A program made the translations under genes and the position numbers. A stretch of DNA of 64,000 bases, taken from Rhizobium esperanzae (GTDB lineage: Bacteria > Pseudomonadota > Alphaproteobacteria > Rhizobiales > Rhizobiaceae). The notes under the pieces are model-generated. The model saw only the letters and a program-made list of their open reading frames with translations. It ran no database searches and was not told the DNA's origin. Below are positions 46,347 through 56,879 of the stretch, piece after piece. Location: positions 1 through 64,000 of the forward strand of contig NZ_MXPU01000006.1 of assembly GCF_002204185.1 (NCBI RefSeq). Direction: 5' to 3'. The stretch's first letter is position 1. Each line of letters opens with the position of its first letter.

Positions 46347-47648
46347 ATGGAGATTGATTATGTGACGACGCCCTTCGGGCGGCGGCCGATGACGCTTGCC
46401 ATGCTGCTGAAACAGCGGCGAGGCGAGGCGATCGCGGCCGGAACGACGCGCAACAAATGGAAACTGTTCCGATCGGTCTGCGAGGCGCGGGCAGGGCTCG
46501 ACGTGACCGATCGGGCACTGACGGTGCTCGATGCGCTGCTGACATTTTATCCCGAGGACGAACTCTCCAACGAAAAAGGACTGGTAGTCTTTCCCTCGAA
46601 CGCGCAGCTTTCGCTCAGAGCCCGCGGCATGGCCGCCGCGACCTTGCGCCGGCATCTTGCCGTGCTGGTTGAAGCCGGCCTCATCTCCCGCAAGGACAGC
46701 CCGAACGGCAAGCGTTATGTACGCCGCGGCAGGGAAGGCGGGATCGACGAGGCCTACGGCTTCAGCCTCGCACCGCTTCTTGCCCGCGCCGGCGAAATCG
46801 AGACGATGGCGGCGCGGATCGCCGCCGACCGGCAGATGCTGCGCGGTCTGAAGGAGCGACTGACGATCTGCCGGCGCGACATCGCCAAGCTGATTTCGGC
46901 AGCCGTCGAGGAAGCGGTTCCAGGCGATTGGGCATGCTTGTCATCGATGTTCCAGGCGATCCTGCAGCGCATTCCGAAGGCTGCAAATCTCGAAAACCTC
47001 GCGCCGATCCTCGAAGAACTGGAGGCAACACGTGAAAATATCGTCAACCTTTTGGAAATGCATGAGAAAATGCAGATGCCGAGCGCCAGTGAATCCCAGA
47101 TTGAGCGCCACATACAGAATTCGAACCCTGAATCCATATCTGAATTTGAACCGGGCCTGGAAACCGGGCAGGGGGCGAGGCCGGAGATGCAGGCCGACCG
47201 AAGTCATCGATCGAAAACGACGCCGGACGATAAGAGGCTACAAGCGCAAGCGAATGGCGGGGAGGGACCGCGCTTTGCCGGCCGACCGAGGGCCGAAAAA
47301 CCGAAATCCTTTCCGCTCACCATGGTTCTCCAGGCCTGCCCCGACATTTCCGATTATGGTCCGGGCGGCGCGATCGGCAGTAGGCGGGACCTGATGACGG
47401 CGGCGGTGGTCGTGCACCGGATGCTCGGCGTCAGCCCCTCGGCCTATGAGCAGGCGTGCTCGGTGATGGGACCGGAAAACACCGCCACCGTCATGGCCTG
47501 CATCCTGCAGAGGGGAGGATGCATCCATTCCCCCGGCGGCTATCTCCGGGATCTCACGCGGCGCGCCGAGCGAGGTGAGTTTGCGCTAGGCCCGATGCTG
47601 ATGGCGATCCTGCGCGCAAAAGATCCATCTGTCGCCAAGCTCAGCTGA
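46347..47648 (+). CDS. repC: plasmid replication initiator RepC
   Basis: The 433-residue protein is the initiator of the repABC family. MEIDYVTTPFGRRPMTLAML is the standard start, and the N-terminal DNA-binding domain (about 50-160) includes SLRARGMAAATLRRHLAVLV and EAGLISRKDSPNGKRYVRRG. The C-terminal domain (about 310-430) has FPLTMVLQACPDISDYGPGG and SPGGYLRDLTRRAERG. The origin of replication is normally inside repC itself, in its AT-rich middle. ATG at 46347 follows AAGGAA; GTG three codons upstream is the alternative. Its end overlaps by eight bases the end of a convergent ProQ/FinO-type gene. Confidence 0.96.
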   Translation: MEIDYVTTPFGRRPMTLAMLLKQRRGEAIAAGTTRNKWKLFRSVCEARAGLDVTDRALTVLDALLTFYPEDELSNEKGLVVFPSNAQLSLRARGMAAATLRRHLAVLVEAGLISRKDSPNGKRYVRRGREGGIDEAYGFSLAPLLARAGEIETMAARIAADRQMLRGLKERLTICRRDIAKLISAAVEEAVPGDWACLSSMFQAILQRIPKAANLENLAPILEELEATRENIVNLLEMHEKMQMPSASESQIERHIQNSNPESISEFEPGLETGQGARPEMQADRSHRSKTTPDDKRLQAQANGGEGPRFAGRPRAEKPKSFPLTMVLQACPDISDYGPGGAIGSRRDLMTAAVVVHRMLGVSPSAYEQACSVMGPENTATVMACILQRGGCIHSPGGYLRDLTRRAERGEFALGPMLMAILRAKDPSVAKLS

Positions 47649-48120
47649 CGGCGTTCTTCCTGCCGCGCAGAAGTGCGGCGCGGATCTGGTCGTTCTTGCT
47701 GAGCACAGGAGCGGGAACCACGACAGGTTTCGGCTCGGGTTCCTCGGCCTTCGCGGCGTTCTGCTTGAGGCTCAGGAAACGCTTCTGCGCGACCAATCGG
47801 TCTTCCTCCGACAGCGGCTCGACCGGTTCGCCGTCGATGCTATGACGCATGGAATCGGGCTGGGCGCTGGCGAAATAATAGCGCCGGCAATGGACATAGG
47901 CAGCGGTCGCGCGCCTCAGCGTCGTCACGCCGGCATCGGGCTTCAGAAGCGGGCGCAGCTCGTTGAACAAGCCGACGGCGAAGGGAAGGACCGGATCTCC
48001 GGGCTTGGCCGGAAGCACGCCTATCGGCCGGACCAACAGCGTGTTGATCGCGTTCGCCTTTTCCACGTCGAGCTCGGTCGCCGCAATCGGGCCGCGGCTG
48101 ATCTTCCAGGGTTTGTCCAT
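47641..48120 (-). CDS. ProQ/FinO-domain RNA-binding protein next to repC
   Basis: The 159-residue product looks like a ProQ/FinO RNA chaperone. RPIGVLPAKPGDPVLPFAVG and LFNELRPLLKPDAGVTTLRR lead into ATAAYVHCRRYYFASAQPDS then MRHSIDGEPVEPLSEEDRLV, matching the FinO pattern (lr-al--y--s--Y, R-dl-G-p). A Lys/Pro-rich tail follows (KAEEPEPKPVVVPAPVLSKN), then SKNDQIRAALLRGRK. FinO-domain proteins bind the stem and 3' tail of small RNAs and help sense-antisense pairing. It is convergent with repC and overlaps its last eight bases, in a replicon whose copy number is set by an antisense RNA. A role in ctRNA control is therefore attractive but inferred. Confidence 0.78.
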   Translation of the reverse strand: MDKPWKISRGPIAATELDVEKANAINTLLVRPIGVLPAKPGDPVLPFAVGLFNELRPLLKPDAGVTTLRRATAAYVHCRRYYFASAQPDSMRHSIDGEPVEPLSEEDRLVAQKRFLSLKQNAAKAEEPEPKPVVVPAPVLSKNDQIRAALLRGRKNAVS

Positions 48121-48353
48121 GCATTCTCCATAACGGCTGACTGTGATGGTATCTTGACGGAGAGGGTAGATAGAGGCGCAGGTCGCACATTGCTAGCCCT
48201 GCGACAAGCTGGATGCGGGGCACGATTTCCGAGTCGGGTTTATCGGCCTTCCAGGCATCTAATCGTTTTTTGTCACGGAAGTGCATTGACCTCCCGCTTC
48301 GATTACACTTCATATCCGCGCCCAAGATGAGTGACCGGCCGCGGGGAGGATTT

Positions 48354-49289
48354 ATGCGGGTTTTCTCGAACATTGAAGAGCTGCGCCACACGCTGGATGC
48401 GCTGAAGCGGCAGGGGCGCACCGTCGGCCTCGTTCCGACCATGGGCTATCTCCACGCCGGACATCTGAAGCTCGTCACGCGCGCCCGGGCCGAGAACGAC
48501 ATCGTCGTCGTCTCGATCTTCGTCAATCCGCTGCAATTCGGCCCCGCCGAAGACCTCGGCAAATATCCGCGCGATCTCCAACGCGATGGCGACATGCTCA
48601 AGCAGGCCGGCGTGAATTTCCTCTTCGCGCCCGGTGTCGAGGATATGTATCCCCGCCCGATGAAGACGGTGGTCGACGTTCCCGATCTTGGCGGCGAACT
48701 CGAAGGCGCGGTCAGGCCCGGCCATTTTGCCGGCGTCGCCACCGTCGTCACCAAGCTTTTCAACATCGTCCAGCCGCAGACTGCCTATTTCGGGGAGAAG
48801 GACTACCAGCAGGTCGTCATCATCAAGCGCATGGTGGAGGATCTCGCCGTGCCGGTGCGGGTGATCTCTGTGCCGACTGTGCGCGACAGCGACGGCCTGG
48901 CCTTGTCGTCGCGCAATGTCTATCTCAGCCCCGATGAGCGGCGCGCGGCAGTGATCGTTCCGCAGGCGCTCGACGAGGCCGAGCGGCTCATCGCCGAAGG
49001 CATCACGGATGCGCAAGAACTCGAGGCGAAGCTTACCGCCTTCATCGGTCGCGAACCTCTGGCAAAACCCGAAGTCGTCGCCGTCAGGGATGCGGAAACG
49101 CTGGCGCCTGTCGCTTCGCTCGAAGACCCCATCGTCGTGGCACTCTTCGTGCGGATCGGCACGACGCGGCTTCTCGACAACAGAGTTGTGGGAGGCAACA
49201 GAGTTGTGGGAGGCAACAGCAGCCCGAACAGTAGAATGAGCCGGGACAGCCTAATGAGCGGCCAGCCGGGAAAGGGAGTGACGAAATGA
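48354..49289 (+). CDS. panC: pantothenate synthetase (pantoate-beta-alanine ligase)
   Basis: The 311-residue enzyme joins pantoate and beta-alanine with ATP to give pantothenate. Typical segments are [18 protein letters not shown] (HxGH motif, ATP binding), [47 protein letters not shown] and SSRNVYLS with the KMSKS-like loop. ATG at 48354 has GGGGAGGA just before it. Near the C-terminus an 18-bp tandem repeat (49178-49213) writes NRVVGG twice, and a tail of about 25 residues follows that is longer than in most PanC proteins. The stop overlaps panB by four bases. The pair is a translationally coupled vitamin B5 unit carried on the plasmid. Confidence 0.95.
   Translation: MRVFSNIEELRHTLDALKRQGRTVGLVPTMGYLHAGHLKLVTRARAENDIVVVSIFVNPLQFGPAEDLGKYPRDLQRDGDMLKQAGVNFLFAPGVEDMYPRPMKTVVDVPDLGGELEGAVRPGHFAGVATVVTKLFNIVQPQTAYFGEKDYQQVVIIKRMVEDLAVPVRVISVPTVRDSDGLALSSRNVYLSPDERRAAVIVPQALDEAERLIAEGITDAQELEAKLTAFIGREPLAKPEVVAVRDAETLAPVASLEDPIVVALFVRIGTTRLLDNRVVGGNRVVGGNSSPNSRMSRDSLMSGQPGKGVTK
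49178..49213 (+). repeat. 18-bp tandem duplication inside panC
   Basis: CAACAGAGTTGTGGGAGG occurs twice in direct succession, in frame, giving [12 protein letters not shown] near the PanC C-terminus. A partial third start (CAACAG) follows. Such a repeat can gain or lose units by slippage without shifting the frame. Confidence 0.9.
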
Positions 49290-50107
49290 GCGCCACCGGG
49301 TCTCAGAAGCGCCTGACGCCGACGCAGATCGCAGCCATGAAGGGCGGGAAGCCGATCGTCTGCCTCACTGCTTATACGACGCCGATGGCGCGCCTCCTCG
49401 ACGAGCATTGCGACCTGCTGCTGGTCGGGGATTCGCTCGGCATGGTGCTCTACGGCATGGAGACCACGATCGGCGTGACGCTCGACATGATGATCGCCCA
49501 TGGCAAGGCCGTGATGCGCGGCGTCGCCAATGCCTGCGTCGTCGTCGACATGCCCTTCGGCAGCTATCAGGAATCGAAGGAGACAGCCTTCCGCAACGCC
49601 GTGCGCATCATGCAGGAAACCGGCTGCGACGCCGTCAAGCTCGAAGGCGGCGAGGAGATGGCCGAAACCATAGCCTTCCTGACGAAGCGGGGCATTCCCG
49701 TGCTCGGCCATATCGGCCTGATGCCGCAGCTCGTCCATACCGCCGGCGGCTATCGCTCCGTCGGCCATTCCGAACATGAGACCTCGAAGATCCGCCGCGA
49801 CGCGCATGCGATCGGTGGCTCCGGCGCGTTCGCCGTTGTTGTGGAGGGCACGGTGGAGCCGCTCGCCCGCGAGATAACGGCCTCGATCCACATACCGACA
49901 ATCGGCATCGGCGCCTCTTCCGCCTGCGACGGTCAGATCCTCGTCTCAGACGACATTCTCGGCCTCTTCAACGATTTCAAGCCGCGTTTCGTCAAGCGCT
50001 ACGACGAACTCGGCAAGAGGGTCGCGGACGCCGCCGCCTCCTACGCCGAGGAAGTGCGCGCGCGCAAATTTCCGGCAGCCGAACATACGTTCAAGCGCCG
50101 CAGCTGA
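49286..50107 (+). CDS. panB: ketopantoate hydroxymethyltransferase
   Basis: The 273-residue enzyme makes ketopantoate from alpha-ketoisovalerate and methylene-tetrahydrofolate, the first pantothenate step. [50 protein letters not shown] and [17 protein letters not shown] are family-typical; [13 protein letters not shown] and the catalytic Glu in [11 protein letters not shown] are present. It overlaps panC by four bases (ATGA). No panE or panD is nearby, so ketopantoate reduction and beta-alanine supply must be encoded elsewhere. Confidence 0.96.
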   Translation: MSATGSQKRLTPTQIAAMKGGKPIVCLTAYTTPMARLLDEHCDLLLVGDSLGMVLYGMETTIGVTLDMMIAHGKAVMRGVANACVVVDMPFGSYQESKETAFRNAVRIMQETGCDAVKLEGGEEMAETIAFLTKRGIPVLGHIGLMPQLVHTAGGYRSVGHSEHETSKIRRDAHAIGGSGAFAVVVEGTVEPLAREITASIHIPTIGIGASSACDGQILVSDDILGLFNDFKPRFVKRYDELGKRVADAAASYAEEVRARKFPAAEHTFKRRS

Positions 50108-50153
50108 GGCGAGGGCCACGGGTCCTTGGCAATAAGCTGGCGGCCGCCGTCGG

Positions 50154-51068
50154 TCACCAACCCGCATGCTGCGCGCGCATCGTCTCCACCGAGCGGCGCA
50201 CCGCCTCTGCGACCTCCTGCAGTTGCCTGGCCATCGGCGTCGAATTGCGCCAGACCATGCCGACCGTTCGCGACGGCTGCGGCGAGGGGAAGCGGGAGAT
50301 CGAGACATGGGCCGAGCGTGTTTCGACCGGAACGGCCATTTCCGGAATCAGTGTGATGCCAATGCCGGCGCCGACCATCTGGACGAGGGTGGAGAGCGAG
50401 CTGCCTTCCATGATTTCCCGCGGGCGGGCCGGGCCGACCTTGCAGAAGGACAGCGCCTGATCACGAAAACAGTGGCCCTCTTCGAGCAGCAGCAGCCGCA
50501 TTTCGCGTAAAGCTTCGCGCTCTGGCACCGGCTTGTCTCCATCCTCCTGCCGCCTGACCAGCACGAATTCTTCCCTGAAAAGCTCGAGTTCGGTGAGCGA
50601 CGGTTCCGACACCGGCAGCGCGACGATCGCCATGTCGAGCTGACCCTGCGTCAGTTCATGAACCAGCTTGCCTGTCTGCGTCTCGCGCACCTCGATCTGA
50701 ATTCCGGCGAAGGTTTCGTTGAGATCGTTTATAATTGCCGGCAGCAGATAGGGCGCGATCGTCGGAATGATGCCGATGCGCAAGCGCGTGAGGAAGGATT
50801 CGCGCGAGGCGCGGGCGAATTCGCCAAGCTCATCGACGGCGCGCAGGATTTCGCGGACCCTTAGGGCAAAGCTCTGGCCGAACGGGGTAAGCTTGACCTC
50901 CCGGGCGCTTCGCTCGAAGAGCTCGCTGCCCAACTCTTGCTCAAGTTCTTTGATCTGCATGGAGAGCGCCGGCTGGGAGATGGCGCAGGCCTCGGCGGCT
51001 CGGCGGAAGCGGCCATCCCGCGCCAAGGCTTCAAAATAACGCAGTTGTTTCAGGGTAAGATTCTTCAT
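50154..51068 (-). CDS. oxyR: hydrogen peroxide sensor OxyR (LysR family)
   Basis: The 304-residue protein has a LysR helix-turn-helix (about 3-62: RRAAEACAISQPALSMQIKE) and an OxyR-type sensor domain. The two redox cysteines are in GHCFRDQALSFC, at C200 and C209, matching the disulfide pair of E. coli OxyR (C199, C208). Peroxide would oxidise C200 and switch the protein into an activator. It is divergent from katG over a 142-bp gap, which must hold the shared operator; the exact OxyR box could not be fixed by eye. It converges on panB. Confidence 0.95.
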   Translation of the reverse strand: MKNLTLKQLRYFEALARDGRFRRAAEACAISQPALSMQIKELEQELGSELFERSAREVKLTPFGQSFALRVREILRAVDELGEFARASRESFLTRLRIGIIPTIAPYLLPAIINDLNETFAGIQIEVRETQTGKLVHELTQGQLDMAIVALPVSEPSLTELELFREEFVLVRRQEDGDKPVPEREALREMRLLLLEEGHCFRDQALSFCKVGPARPREIMEGSSLSTLVQMVGAGIGITLIPEMAVPVETRSAHVSISRFPSPQPSRTVGMVWRNSTPMARQLQEVAEAVRRSVETMRAQHAGW

Positions 51069-51096
51069 AACTTCAGCTTATCGCGGCAATCAGTAA

Positions 51097-53400
<2,304 letters not shown>

Positions 53401-53416
53401 GGGCAGCCATCTTAGC

Positions 53417-53448
53417 CCGGGCGCGGTTCGGCCGTGCCCGGTTTTTTT
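53417..53448 (+). terminator. intrinsic terminator of katG
   Basis: CCGGGCGCGG and CCGTGCCCGG form a 10-bp stem (one G-T pair) with a TTCGG loop, followed by seven T. It starts 17 bp after the katG stop. Confidence 0.93.
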
Positions 53449-53727
53449 GAGTGCCTTCGGATGGAAGCGTGCCCAGTTCCCTTCGCCGCCAGCGCAGTAC
53501 GGGTCTCTCCCGAGCGCATCCTTGGCAGTGAATAGCTGACGCGGCAACTCCAACCCTCATCCTTGAGGCCCGCATCCCAAAGGCCGAATCCTCGAAGGAC
53601 ACGCCGCAACGCTTGCGTCTTGCGATCATCAACGGTGCACCAGAGGGTGAGGCACTCTTGGACTACCCGCTCCTAGCCATCACCGATCTCCCATGCGATA
53701 AATGATCGACACACGGGAGGAGTTGAT
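53449..53727. other. short gap before SDR gene
   Basis: No gene is seen. The last 20 bases hold the ribosome site ACGGGAGGAGTTGAT for the following SDR gene. Confidence 0.5.
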
Positions 53728-54453
53728 ATGGACGCTTTGCAGGGTAAGGTCGCCGCCATCACCGGAGCTGCCTCGGGAATCGGGCTGGCATCGACGGAAG
53801 CGATCATCGCGGCAGGCGGTTCGGTCGTGATGATCGATCGGGATGAAGCTGCTCTAAACGAGGCCTGCGGCAGGCTAGGAGAGAAGGCGATCGCGTTGCG
53901 GCTCGACCTTCTTGATCCCGAGGAGTGCGCAAGCCTGCTCGATGGCATTCTGTCGAAAGCCGGCCAGTTGGACATCTTCCATGCGAATGCGGGCACCTAT
54001 ATCGGCGGAGATCTGGCGGATGCCGGTCTGGATGCGATCGACCGCATGCTCAATCTGAATGTGAACGTCGTCATAAAGAACGTCCGCACAGTCATACCCC
54101 ACATGATCGAAAGAGGTACGGGAGATATCATCGTGACCAGCTCGGTCGCGGGCCACGCCCCGGTTCCATGGGAGCCGGTCTACTCCCCGTCGAAGTGGGC
54201 GATGCACTGCTTCGTCCAGACTATGCGGCGGCAACTCTTCAAGAACGGCATCCGCGTGGGGTCCGTCTCGCCAGGCCCGGTCGTCAGCGCCTTGCTGAAG
54301 GACTGGCCGGAGGAGAACCTGCGCAAAGCAAGGGAGGCAGGCGCCTTGATCGAACCGCGAGACGTTGCCGAAGCCGTGCTCTTCATGCTGACCCGGCCGC
54401 GCAACGTGACGATCCGCGACATGGTAATTCTGCCGAGCTCCTTCGACATTTGA
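53728..54453 (+). CDS. short-chain dehydrogenase/reductase
   Basis: The 241-residue protein is a classical SDR. The cofactor motif TGAASGIG is at 13-20, the NAG motif in FHANAGTY near 88, catalytic Ser in VTSSVAGH and the Tyr-Lys pair in YSPSK (near 155-159). The D at the end of the second strand (VVMIDRDE) suggests NAD rather than NADP. GGGAGGAGTTGAT gives a good ribosome site. It stands alone between the katG terminator and the VapBC genes, so the substrate is open; a polyol or sugar dehydrogenase is a reasonable guess. Confidence 0.9.
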   Translation: MDALQGKVAAITGAASGIGLASTEAIIAAGGSVVMIDRDEAALNEACGRLGEKAIALRLDLLDPEECASLLDGILSKAGQLDIFHANAGTYIGGDLADAGLDAIDRMLNLNVNVVIKNVRTVIPHMIERGTGDIIVTSSVAGHAPVPWEPVYSPSKWAMHCFVQTMRRQLFKNGIRVGSVSPGPVVSALLKDWPEENLRKAREAGALIEPRDVAEAVLFMLTRPRNVTIRDMVILPSSFDI

Positions 54454-54563
54454 TGTGAGCGGAAGGCAGGGCGGCCTCCTTCCGCATGGGGGAGGACGTG
54501 GTATTGATGTGCCGTGTGGCACGCTCATCCACTTTATTCTGAATAGGCTGAAGCTCTCTTGGA

Positions 54564-54974
54564 CTACCACCCGACCGTCCAATCCTCGACGCGCAAGCCT
54601 TCGACGCGCTGGAATTCCCCGACATTGTTGGTGACGAGAACCAGATCGCGGCTCCTGGCTTGCGCGGCGATCAGCACATCGTAGGGACCGATCGGCTTTC
54701 CCTTGGCCGCCAATGCGGCGCGGATCTCCCCGGCTGCCCGCGCATCCTCGCGCTCGAAACCGACGGCTGGGAAATCCGCCATGAACAGGCGCAGGGTTTC
54801 GAGATTGTAGGAAATTTTAGCGCTCTTGTAGGCCCCGTAATAGAGTTCGTGCATGACGACGGTGGAGAGGCCGATCGATCCCTCGTCGCTCTCCATCAGT
54901 CGAGCGAGCAGCATGTCGGACTTGCGGCCGATCAAGGCAATCACGGCATTGGTGTCGATCAGATGCGTAATCAC
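54564..54974 (-). CDS. vapC: VapC-type PIN-domain toxin
   Basis: The 136-residue protein has the PIN ribonuclease fold. Acidic residues expected in the active site are D7 (ITHLIDTNAVIALI), E in STVVMHELYYGAYKSAK, D in IGPYDVLIAAQA, and N/E in VTNNVGEFQRVEGL. VapC toxins cut tRNA or rRNA and stop translation. The start is GTG at 54974, which overlaps the antitoxin stop by four bases (GTGA); longer in-frame starts lie inside the antitoxin gene. It forms a coupled toxin-antitoxin pair likely to stabilise the plasmid or answer stress. Confidence 0.93.
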   Translation of the reverse strand: MITHLIDTNAVIALIGRKSDMLLARLMESDEGSIGLSTVVMHELYYGAYKSAKISYNLETLRLFMADFPAVGFEREDARAAGEIRAALAAKGKPIGPYDVLIAAQARSRDLVLVTNNVGEFQRVEGLRVEDWTVGW

Positions 54975-55231
54975 TTGAACAGGTCCTGAAGACCAGGCCT
55001 CTCCTGATCCTCGGGTTGCTCTCTTCCTTGTGCCATGAAATCGTCGCTGAGGCCGCGCTCCAGGGCGCTGCGCAACGAGGCCCACCGCGCGCCATGATCG
55101 GTCCGCGGCCGGAGAATGATCGCATCGCCTTCCCGTGTCACTTCCACCTGATCCACGTCGAAGCGAAACTCCTTCGGCAGCCGGACGGCCTGCGAATTGC
55201 CGGATTGAAACACGCGCGCATATTGCGGCAT
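54971..55231 (-). CDS. vapB: VapB-type antitoxin (SpoVT/AbrB domain)
   Basis: The 86-residue protein begins MPQYARVFQSGNSQAVRLPK then EFRFDVDQVEVTREGDAIIL, a swapped-hairpin AbrB/SpoVT DNA-binding domain. The C-terminal part (ERGLSDDFMAQGREQPEDQE) is the flexible toxin-binding tail. ATG at 55231 is chosen since the domain starts there; a longer frame to 55294 would read through the operator. The stop overlaps vapC. The palindrome at 55251-55272 directly upstream is the probable autoregulatory site. Confidence 0.92.
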   Translation of the reverse strand: MPQYARVFQSGNSQAVRLPKEFRFDVDQVEVTREGDAIILRPRTDHGARWASLRSALERGLSDDFMAQGREQPEDQERPGLQDLFK

Positions 55232-55250
55232 AGAGAACGCTCCACAGCTT

Positions 55251-55272
55251 GTATATATACGTATGTATATAC
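55251..55272. promoter_or_regulatory. AT-rich palindromic operator of vapBC
   Basis: A 22-bp dyad, arms GTATATA and TATATAC around TACGTATG, starts 19 bp before the VapB start. VapB/VapC complexes bind such inverted repeats and repress their own promoter. No other sequence in the window is as AT-rich and symmetrical. Confidence 0.82.
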
Positions 55273-55306
55273 GCGGCTGACGCCACTCATGCAAGAAGCC
55301 GTTCCA

Positions 55307-55828
55307 CTAACGAGGCAGAATGCCGAAAGGCGAGAGCGTCAGCAGATCGGGATCATCAGTCTCCGTCGCTTTCGCCACCTCGGCGTGGCTCATGCTGTAG
55401 CCGTAGGCAAGGACGCGCACACCGTCGATCATGAAGAACTGGGCCTGGTCCAGGCCGGGCCGCAGCGTTGCCGTCACAGTGACTGTTTCATACATTCTTT
55501 CGAGATGCAGAGGCTCCTGCGGAACGACGCGCACCAGCTGGTTGGGCGGAGGGGAAGGCATATGGCTGCATGCTCCGGCCCAGGGGACCAGCATGAATTC
55601 GTAAACGAGATCGTCGTCCTGGTCGACCGGCAGCACGAACCCCGTCAATTCGACCGGCTGGCCCTCGTCATGCCAGGCCAGCGTTTCGCCCTGCGGACCG
55701 CTGACCGCCTTGCCCGACAGCGGCACCGTCGCCTTAGCCTGATCGGCCGGCCGCAAAGCGCTCCAGAAAATGGGCTGCGCTGCAGCGAAGGTGTCGGAAA
55801 CCGGCCATGCGAAACCGAATGCCAGCAT
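55307..55828 (-). CDS. DUF3299 exported protein, leader broken by a one-base shift
   Basis: The product matches DUF3299 proteins: PIFWSALRPADQ, an OB-like core GQPVELTGFVLPVD, LVPWAGACSHMPSPPPNQLV (conserved Cys-His) and ALRPGLDQAQFFMIDGVRVL-like end with VTVTATLR and YGYSMS. Counting from ATG at 55828 gives 173 residues, but this start has no ribosome site and no basic leader. Fourteen codons upstream, GGGGAG precedes ATGATGAAGCTGAGACTT. That frame meets TGA after six T; one more T would join it to TTCCTGACGTTTGCG and give a proper leader (MMKLRLFFLTFAMLAFGFAW). The full gene is therefore about 55307-55863 with a one-base loss in the T run. Family function is unknown, with an envelope or metal-linked role often supposed. 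Confidence 0.75.
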   Translation of the reverse strand: MLAFGFAWPVSDTFAAAQPIFWSALRPADQAKATVPLSGKAVSGPQGETLAWHDEGQPVELTGFVLPVDQDDDLVYEFMLVPWAGACSHMPSPPPNQLVRVVPQEPLHLERMYETVTVTATLRPGLDQAQFFMIDGVRVLAYGYSMSHAEVAKATETDDPDLLTLSPFGILPR

Positions 55829-55863
55829 CGCAAACGTCAGGAAAAAAGTCTCAGCTTCATCAT

Positions 55864-56290
55864 CGCATCTCCCCGGGCCGGTCGCGGACCGCCTGCCACT
55901 GCCGCACGGATGCTACTCCCGATCCCGCTCGCCCGTCCATCAGCCGAGCTCCTATGCGTATTGGCCGTCGGCGAATGCTGACCGAGCAGATCGGCGGCGA
56001 TCGGCAGAAGCGAGGCCCCCCCGCAAGCCCGGCGGGACTCAAGAGACGCGTCGCTGCGAGCGTCGGCCTGGTCAACGACCGCCGGCCGGCGACGTCGAGG
56101 GGCGCTGAGATCGACCCGCGCCCAGCCGCTGCAATATTTTGCACGAGAAAAAACCGACGACGACGATCGCATCGGGATTGAAGAGCTGGACGACGGTTGC
56201 GAACGGCTTCGACAGCCTTTCGCTGCCGAGAACAAGTTGCCAGCCTTTCATGTCATGCACTTAACGTGGATTCGCACCGTCATGTCTGGC
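55864..56290. other. gap with a possible ROK/kinase fragment
   Basis: A reverse frame at 56072-56260 reads MKGWQLVLGSERLSKPFATV then VQLFNPDAIVVVGFF, which faintly resembles the end of a ROK or sugar kinase (nLf-P-aIVlgG). It has no start signal and no neighbours of that type. Otherwise nothing is recognised. Confidence 0.25.
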
Positions 56291-56866
56291 TCACGCATTG
56301 ACCCATCGCCGATGGGTGAGGGCGCCGGTTTCATCATAGCTGAACAGAGCTCTTCGGTTGTTCTGCTGGCGCAATTGAAACCAGTCCAGCGCCCGGGCGC
56401 GAAAACTCAGGACGCCAAAGCGCGCCTTCCCCTCCACTTCGCCGCGAGGCTCCGGCAATTCGCCCACGGTTTCGAAGGCGCATTCATCTCCCGGCGGCCC
56501 GCCGGTATAGGTCATCCGCGTCCGGTTGGGCAGCTTTTCCCAAGCCGCGTCGGCGCCTTCGCTTCCGGGGCCATGGCGTTCGACCGTGCCTTGAAGCCGT
56601 AACTGCAGCCGGGCCTGTGGGCAGAAGCCGACGACGGTGACATGAGGATTTGCCGAAAGCTCCAGCCATTTCGGGCTTCGCGTATCGGTGTGAAATTCAA
56701 GGCTGCGCGTCGCTCTGTCGGCCGCCTGCAATACCACCATGCGCGCCTGGGGCCTGTTTTCGGCATCAACCGAGCACAGGTTCACATAACGGAAACCCGA
56801 TTGCGGACCTGCCGCAGCCGTTTCGAGTTCCGCCCATGCCGAGGCGTTGATGTCATGGAGATCCAC
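56291..56866 (-). CDS. pyridoxamine 5'-phosphate oxidase-like flavin protein
   Basis: The 191-residue product resembles PNPOx-type FMN proteins. VNLCSVDAENRPQARMVVLQ and RSLEFHTDTRSPKWLELSAN are the FMN-binding strand pair, and RARALDWFQLRQQNNRRALF is the family C-terminal region. Unlike true PdxH it lacks the complete R-x-W pyridoxal-phosphate motif arrangement known to me, so it is called PNPOx-like. GTG at 56866 is preferred, with GAGG upstream; an ATG at 56941 would lie inside the SDR gene. It follows the SDR on the same strand with a 13-bp gap, so the two are likely co-expressed. Confidence 0.78.
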   Translation of the reverse strand: MDLHDINASAWAELETAAAGPQSGFRYVNLCSVDAENRPQARMVVLQAADRATRSLEFHTDTRSPKWLELSANPHVTVVGFCPQARLQLRLQGTVERHGPGSEGADAAWEKLPNRTRMTYTGGPPGDECAFETVGELPEPRGEVEGKARFGVLSFRARALDWFQLRQQNNRRALFSYDETGALTHRRWVNA

Positions 56867-56879
56867 CGGCAGGCCTCGC

